Source: VRUE01 sp036276735
GTDB lineage: Bacteria; Actinomycetota; Thermoleophilia; Solirubrobacterales; 70-9
Length of the DNA: 64,000 nucleotides
Reading direction: 5' to 3'
Assembly (NCBI GenBank): GCA_036276735.1
Contig: DASUOH010000008.1
Location: 27,031-91,030, forward strand
The position numbers were made by a program, and so were the translations under genes. Below the pieces are notes generated by a model. The model made no database searches, was not told where the DNA came from, and saw nothing but the letters and a program-made list of their open reading frames with translations. Below, one piece after another: positions 60,064 through 64,000 of this stretch (within the stretch, counting starts at the first letter, position 1; every line of letters starts with the position of its first letter).

Positions 60064-60888
60064 ATGAGGAGCCCCCGAGCCAACGCCTTGCTCGCCCTGG
60101 CAGCCGCGATCGTCGTCGCCCTCTTCGCCGCGAGCTGCGGAGACGACAACGACGACGGGGGCGGTGACGGTGCCGGCGGCACCGGCGGCGGCACGCTCAG
60201 CGTCGGCTCCGACGTCCCCTATCCACCGTTCGAGCAGGGCAAAGCACCGAACTACACCGGCTTCGACGTCGAACTGGTCGAAGCGATGGCCGAGAAGATC
60301 GGCCGCACTGCCCGCTTCCAGGACACCTCCTTCGACACGATCTTCCGCGACCTGGCGCAGGGCAAGTTCGAAATGGTCGCCTCGGCGACGACGATCACGC
60401 CCGAACGTGAGGAGAACGTCGACTTCACCGACCCCTACTACCTCTCCGAGCAGGCGCTCCTCGTCAAAGAGGGCAGCGACGTGAAAACGGTCGAGGACAT
60501 CGAGGGGCTGACGGTCGGCGTCCAGCAGGGGACGACCGGGCAGGAATTCTCCGAGGAAGAGACCGGCGCCGCAGACGTGAGGCCGTACCCGGAGGGCCCT
60601 GATGCGGTCAACGCGCTCGTCGCCGGCACCGTCGACGCCGTCGTGATCGACCTGCCGGTCGCCGAGGACGCCGTCGCCAAACAGGGGGGTGTCGAGATCT
60701 CGACCTCGATCCCGACGGACGAACAGTACGGCTTCGTCGTCGCGGAGGGCGAGGAAGAGCTGCTGGACGAACTCAACAAAGCCCTCGAAGAGATCAAGGA
60801 CGACGGCACCTACGCGGAGATCTACGAAAAGTGGTTCAAAGTCGAGCCTCCGAAACAGGTCCTCGACGCGACGCACGAAGTGAGCTGA
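60064..60888 (+). CDS. Amino-acid ABC transporter substrate-binding lipoprotein
   Basis: The 274-aa family-3 binding protein has a lipoprotein signal (lipid Cys in FAASCGDD), a Gly-rich linker, then LSVGSDVPYPPFEQGKAP, YTGFDVELVEAMAEKIG and ATTITPEREENVDFTDPYY. A strong GGAGGAGAAG precedes ATG 60064. With the next two genes it forms a complete polar amino-acid importer. The setting between cysteine genes suggests cystine or cysteine, which is inference. Confidence 0.92.
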   Translation: MRSPRANALLALAAAIVVALFAASCGDDNDDGGGDGAGGTGGGTLSVGSDVPYPPFEQGKAPNYTGFDVELVEAMAEKIGRTARFQDTSFDTIFRDLAQGKFEMVASATTITPEREENVDFTDPYYLSEQALLVKEGSDVKTVEDIEGLTVGVQQGTTGQEFSEEETGAADVRPYPEGPDAVNALVAGTVDAVVIDLPVAEDAVAKQGGVEISTSIPTDEQYGFVVAEGEEELLDELNKALEEIKDDGTYAEIYEKWFKVEPPKQVLDATHEVS

Positions 60889-60913
60889 GCATCGGCCGTC
60901 CGCGGAGGCGCGG

Positions 60914-61654
60914 ATGAACGAGATCCTCGACCAGTATTTCGACGTCGGCCTGATGGCCGACAACTTCGACGCGGTCCTCGAGGGGTTCTGGATCACGGTC
61001 CAGCTCTCGGTGATCGCCGGCGTGCTGGCGCTGCTCTGGGGGCTGCTGCTCGCCGTGATGCGGCAGCTGCCGGGCCGGCCCCTGTTGCCGGTGCGGCTTG
61101 CGTCGGTCGCCTACATCGACGTCTTCCGCGGCGTGCCGCTGCTGATCGTGATCCTCCTCATCTCCGGCAGCCTGCCCTTCCTGCCACTGCCCGAGGCGCT
61201 GCGGATTCCACGCTGGTTCGGCAAACCCGACCCCTTCTGGTACGGCGTCATGGCCCTCACCATCACCTACGGCGCCTACATGGCCGAGGTCTACCGAGCG
61301 GGGATCGAAGCGGTGCCGGCGGGGCAGACGGAAGCGGCGCGCTCGCTCGGCATGAGCCACGGCCAGACGATGCGCCACATCGTCCTGCCGCAGGCCGTTC
61401 GCAAAGTGTTCGCGCCGCTGCTCAACGACTTCATCGCCCTGATGAAGGACACGACCCTGGTCAGCGTGATCGCCCTCAACGAGGTCGCCCTGGTCGGGCG
61501 GGACATCCAGTCGAGCGACTTCAACAGCTCGGCGCTGACCCTCGGCGCGCTAATGTTCCTCGCCGTCACCCTGCCCTTGGCGCGCCTCGTCGACCGCCTG
61601 ATCACGCGGGAAAGGGGCCGCTTCAGCCGCACCTCGCCACGGGGCGCCGCCTGA
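60914..61654 (+). CDS. Amino-acid ABC transporter permease
   Basis: The 246-aa HisM/GlnP-type permease has about five helices and the EAA loop EAARSLGMSHGQTMRHIVLPQ (part of about 137-157), which docks on the ATPase. Only one permease gene is present, so it would act as a homodimer. Its stop overlaps the next start (TGATG). Confidence 0.92.
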   Translation: MNEILDQYFDVGLMADNFDAVLEGFWITVQLSVIAGVLALLWGLLLAVMRQLPGRPLLPVRLASVAYIDVFRGVPLLIVILLISGSLPFLPLPEALRIPRWFGKPDPFWYGVMALTITYGAYMAEVYRAGIEAVPAGQTEAARSLGMSHGQTMRHIVLPQAVRKVFAPLLNDFIALMKDTTLVSVIALNEVALVGRDIQSSDFNSSALTLGALMFLAVTLPLARLVDRLITRERGRFSRTSPRGAA

Positions 61655-62421
61655 TGGCCGGCGAGCCGATCCTGCAGATCGAGGACATCCATAAGCGCTT
61701 CGGCGACCTCGAGGTGCTGCGCGGCGTCGACCTGGCCGTCGAGAAGGGCGAGGTCGTCTGCGTACTCGGGCCGAGCGGATCGGGAAAGAGCACGCTGCTG
61801 CGCTGCATCAACCTGCTCGAGCCCCCCGAGAAGGGCCAGATCTATCTGGAAGGCCGCGACGTCTGCAAGGGCGCCGACGCGCCCTCCGGCGAAGCCGGCT
61901 GGCACGCCGACTTCCTGCGCCAGCGAATCGGCATCGTCTTTCAGCAGTTCAACCTCTTCCCGCACCGCTCGGCGCTCGGCAACGTCACCCTGGCCCAGGA
62001 AAAGGCGCTGGGACGTTCAAAGGCGGAGGCCGAGGAGAAAGCGTGCTCGCTGCTGGCGCGAGTGGGCCTCGGCGACAAGGTCGACGAGTACCCGGAGCGG
62101 CTCTCCGGCGGCCAGCAACAGCGCGTCGCGATCGCGCGGGCGCTGGCGATGGACCCCAGCGTGATGCTCTTCGACGAGGTGACGAGTGCGCTGGATCCGG
62201 AGCTGGTCAAGGAGGTGCTCGACGCGATCCGCGAGCTCGCCGACGAAGGGATGACGATGATCGTCGTCACCCACGAGCTCGGCTTCGCCCGCGAGGTCGG
62301 CGACCGCATCGTCTTCATGGACGAGGGCCGAATCGTCGAGGAAGGGCCGCCCGCGCAAATCTTGGACTCGCCCCGCGAGGAGCGGACCAAACGGTTTCTG
62401 GGCCTTGTCTTAGAGCGTTGA
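61654..62421 (+). CDS. Amino-acid ABC transporter ATP-binding protein (GlnQ type)
   Basis: The 255-aa ATPase has Walker A GPSGSGKST (about 37), the signature LSGGQQQRVAIARAL (about 150) and Walker B VMLFDEVTSALD (about 169). Complete. It ends in the palindrome shared with the convergent cysO stop. Confidence 0.95.
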   Translation: MAGEPILQIEDIHKRFGDLEVLRGVDLAVEKGEVVCVLGPSGSGKSTLLRCINLLEPPEKGQIYLEGRDVCKGADAPSGEAGWHADFLRQRIGIVFQQFNLFPHRSALGNVTLAQEKALGRSKAEAEEKACSLLARVGLGDKVDEYPERLSGGQQQRVAIARALAMDPSVMLFDEVTSALDPELVKEVLDAIRELADEGMTMIVVTHELGFAREVGDRIVFMDEGRIVEEGPPAQILDSPREERTKRFLGLVLER

Positions 62422-62441
62422 GGCGGCTATCGCCGTCTCAA
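62418..62441. terminator. Palindrome at the convergent glnQ-like/cysO junction
   Basis: Arms TTGAGGCGGC and GCCGTCTCAA (one mismatch) with loop TATC contain the stop codons of both convergent genes. A compact two-way terminator-like hairpin of the same ATA-centred kind as at 15875, 31757 and 53210. Confidence 0.5.
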
Positions 62442-62710
62442 CCGCCGGCCATGGCCGGCAGGATGACCACCGTGTCGTCGTCGGAGACAGCCGTCTCCAG
62501 GCCATCGAGCACCCGCACGTCCTCGTCGTTGAGGTAGACGTTGACGTAGCGGTTGAGGTCGCCATCGGCACCGAACAGCTGCTCCTCGGTGCCGGGATGG
62601 GCCGCGGTCAGTGAGCGCAGCACCTCGCCGACGCTGGAGCCGTCGGCGTCGACCTCAGGCTGCCCCCCGGTCTGCGGACGCAGGACGGGTGGGATTCGAA
62701 CGGTGGCCAT
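62438..62710 (-). CDS. cysO: Sulfur-carrier protein CysO (MoaD/ThiS fold)
   Basis: The 90-aa ubiquitin-like protein ends in Gly-Gly (ILPAMAGG), the site of thiocarboxylation. The start ATVRIPPVLRPQTGGQPEVD and NRYVNVYLNDEDVR closely match M. tuberculosis CysO. MoeZ would adenylate and sulfurate it, CysM attach it to the amino-acid backbone, Mec release cysteine. It lies 40 bp behind the moeZ-like gene. Confidence 0.93.
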   Translation of the reverse strand: MATVRIPPVLRPQTGGQPEVDADGSSVGEVLRSLTAAHPGTEEQLFGADGDLNRYVNVYLNDEDVRVLDGLETAVSDDDTVVILPAMAGG

Positions 62711-62750
62711 TACGGCGCGATCCTATTTGAGACGAGCCCGGGCGGGCTCG

Positions 62751-63911
62751 TTACCCCGCGCAGAACAAGTCGTAATCGGGGAACTTTCCGAGGTCCTCGT
62801 CGGCGACCTGCGGCGCGTCCTCGCCGCAGATCGGGCACTCCGGATCGCGCCGCACCTTGAGCTCGGTGAAGCGAGTGCCGAGCGCCTCGAAGAGGAGCAG
62901 GCGGCCGATCAGCGGCTCGCCGATCCCCAGCACCAGCTTCAGCACCTCGTTGGCCTGCAGCAGTCCCATCGTCCCGGCCATCGCGCCGAGCACGCCGTTG
63001 GCCGAGCAGCTCGGCGCCAGCTCCGGCGGCGGCGGCGTCGGGTAAAGGCAGCGGTAGCAGGGGCCCTCGTAGGGGACGAAGGTCGAGATCTGCCCATCGA
63101 AGCTGAGGATCGATGCGGAGACGACCGGCTTGCGCAGCCGCACCGAGGCGTCGTTGAGCAGGTAGCGGGTCGGGAAGTTGTCGGCGCCGTCGACGATCAC
63201 GTCGTACTGGCTGATGATCTCGACGATGTTGGAGGCGTTCATCCGGCCGCGGTGCTCGACCACGTCGACATCGGGGTTGAGCGCCTCGATCGTGCGGCGC
63301 GCCGACTCGGTCTTCGGCATGCCGATCCGCTCGGTGTTGTGGATCACCTGGCGCTGCAGGTTGGAGGCGTCGACGACGTCGTCGTCGACCAGGCCCATCG
63401 TGCCGATCCCGGCCGCGGCGAGGTAGAGCGCCGTCGGCGCGCCGAGCCCGCCGGCGCCGACCAGCAGCACCTTGGCGTTCAGCATCTTGATCTGGCCCTC
63501 GACGCCGACCTCGGGCAGCAGGGTGTGGCGCGAGTAGCGGTCGCGCTGCTCGGGGGTCATCCCCTCGGCGGCGAGGACCGGCAGACCCTGCTCCTGCCAG
63601 GCGAGGATGCCACCCGCCATCGAGGCGACGTCCTCGTAGCCGAGCGCCTGCATCTGCTCGGCCGCCTTGTAGGAGCGGTTGCCGCTGCGGCAGTAGAGGA
63701 TCGTGCGGGCCGACTTGTCGGGCGCCTTCGCCTCGATCTCCTCGGCGAGCAGCCCCGGTGGCACCAGCTTGCCGCCCTCGAGGCGAGCCTCCTGGAACTC
63801 GTGCGGCTCGCGGGTATCGATCAGGACGACGTCACCACCCTCGATCTCCTGCGCCGCCTCGAACGGCTCGATCTCCTCGATCTGCTGCTTGGTCTGCGTC
63901 TCAGGCGCCAT
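62751..63911 (-). CDS. moeZ: MoeZ-like rhodanese + E1/MoeB-type adenylyltransferase
   Basis: The 386-aa protein has a rhodanese domain first (active Cys in ILYCRSGNRSY, about 73) and then a ThiF/MoeB domain (RYSRHTLLPEVGVEGQ, VGAGGLGAPTALYLAAAGIG, zinc CxxC pairs CYRC and CPICG). The mycobacterial MoeZ has the opposite order, so this is a permuted fusion. It should activate CysO and supply the sulfur. The shared operator lies 34 nt upstream. Confidence 0.92.
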   Translation of the reverse strand: MAPETQTKQQIEEIEPFEAAQEIEGGDVVLIDTREPHEFQEARLEGGKLVPPGLLAEEIEAKAPDKSARTILYCRSGNRSYKAAEQMQALGYEDVASMAGGILAWQEQGLPVLAAEGMTPEQRDRYSRHTLLPEVGVEGQIKMLNAKVLLVGAGGLGAPTALYLAAAGIGTMGLVDDDVVDASNLQRQVIHNTERIGMPKTESARRTIEALNPDVDVVEHRGRMNASNIVEIISQYDVIVDGADNFPTRYLLNDASVRLRKPVVSASILSFDGQISTFVPYEGPCYRCLYPTPPPPELAPSCSANGVLGAMAGTMGLLQANEVLKLVLGIGEPLIGRLLLFEALGTRFTELKVRRDPECPICGEDAPQVADEDLGKFPDYDLFCAG

Positions 63912-63944
63912 TGGTAGGTGAATCCCCCGAATCCGGATCAGCTT

Positions 63945-63963
63945 TTACTTCAAAAAGTATAGC
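63945..63963 (-). promoter_or_regulatory. Shared promoter/operator, moeZ copy
   Basis: The same 19 bases as 59936-59954 (GCTATACTTTTTGAAGTAA on the minus strand), again just upstream of a sulfur-metabolism gene. The -10 TATACT lies about 45 nt before the moeZ ATG. No clear -35, so an activator may be needed. Confidence 0.7.
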
Positions 63964-64000
63964 GGGCGAGCGGGGCGCCGACGACAAACGCCGACGGGCC

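Noticed and set aside
62686..62705. tRNA-like T-arm sequence (GGTGGGATTCGAACGG)
   Set aside because: It is the N-terminal coding sequence of cysO (ATVRIPPV) on the other strand; no acceptor stem, D-arm or anticodon arm can be built around it.

Overview
High-GC (about 70%) actinobacterial chromosome. The gene set and order (heme A biosynthesis beside cytochrome oxidase genes, a CysO/CysM/Mec cysteine pathway, a rplM-rpsI-glmM-glmS ... nnr-alr block, RNase PH/RdgB) point to a deep-branching actinobacterium, most likely Thermoleophilia/Solirubrobacterales. That placement is inferred from gene content and not tested. No rRNA, tRNA or CRISPR array was seen.

Layout. 1-6.5 kb: a degenerate cox1-like gene, ctaB, two small membrane proteins, a CBS protein, a diheme cytochrome c, ctaA and membrane proteins. 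6.55-9.87 kb: a low-GC island bounded by a perfect 41-bp direct repeat, one copy of which is the 3' end of ctaE. It carries a Gp37/Gp68-type three-Cys protein, its partner TcmP and a frameshifted excisionase-like gene. 9.8-15.5 kb (minus): glycosyltransferase, then ctaC-ctaD-USP-ctaE, tightly coupled. 15.6-21 kb: zinc ribbon, secreted protein, AtzG/GatC-like protein plus amidase, ABC exporter. 21-33.2 kb (minus): infA, cca, alr, CBS, nnr, a plus-strand fic gene that interrupts the block, lipoprotein, glmS, glmM, rpsI, rplM. 33.3-36.4 kb: c-di-AMP riboswitch plus M23 peptidase, then a Zur-like regulator with a ZIP transporter. 36.6-43.1 kb (minus): hup, pyrF, LysM, dacC, pfkB, guaB3, guaA. 43.2-49.2 kb: tldE/tldD, roadblock, CDF, rdgB, rph, Flp-type pilin. 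50.4-58.3 kb (plus): glycosyltransferase, coiled coil, nadB, hyuA/hyuB, DUF1802 and one more protein. 58.3-64 kb: cysM-mec and moeZ-cysO (minus) flank an amino-acid ABC importer.

How genes work together. CtaB and CtaA make heme A for the CtaCDE oxidase, and the diheme cytochrome c is a plausible electron donor. GlmS/GlmM feed peptidoglycan synthesis with Alr, DacC, LysM and M23 proteins. CysM, CysO, Mec and MoeZ form the sulfur-carrier-protein route to cysteine, and both halves share an identical 19-bp promoter/operator.

Main unexpected signals: (1) three dispersed palindromic elements (78, 78 and 90 bp) with conserved ends inserted in frame inside a glycosyltransferase, ribosomal protein S9 and a D,D-carboxypeptidase, with a separate in-frame 39-bp palindrome in glmM; (2) a cox1 paralogue that has lost its CuB and heme a3 ligands; (3) an island integrated at the 3' end of ctaE; (4) a shared operator for the CysO pathway; (5) genes that seem to start with AUA or AUC in canonical overlap or leaderless geometry.
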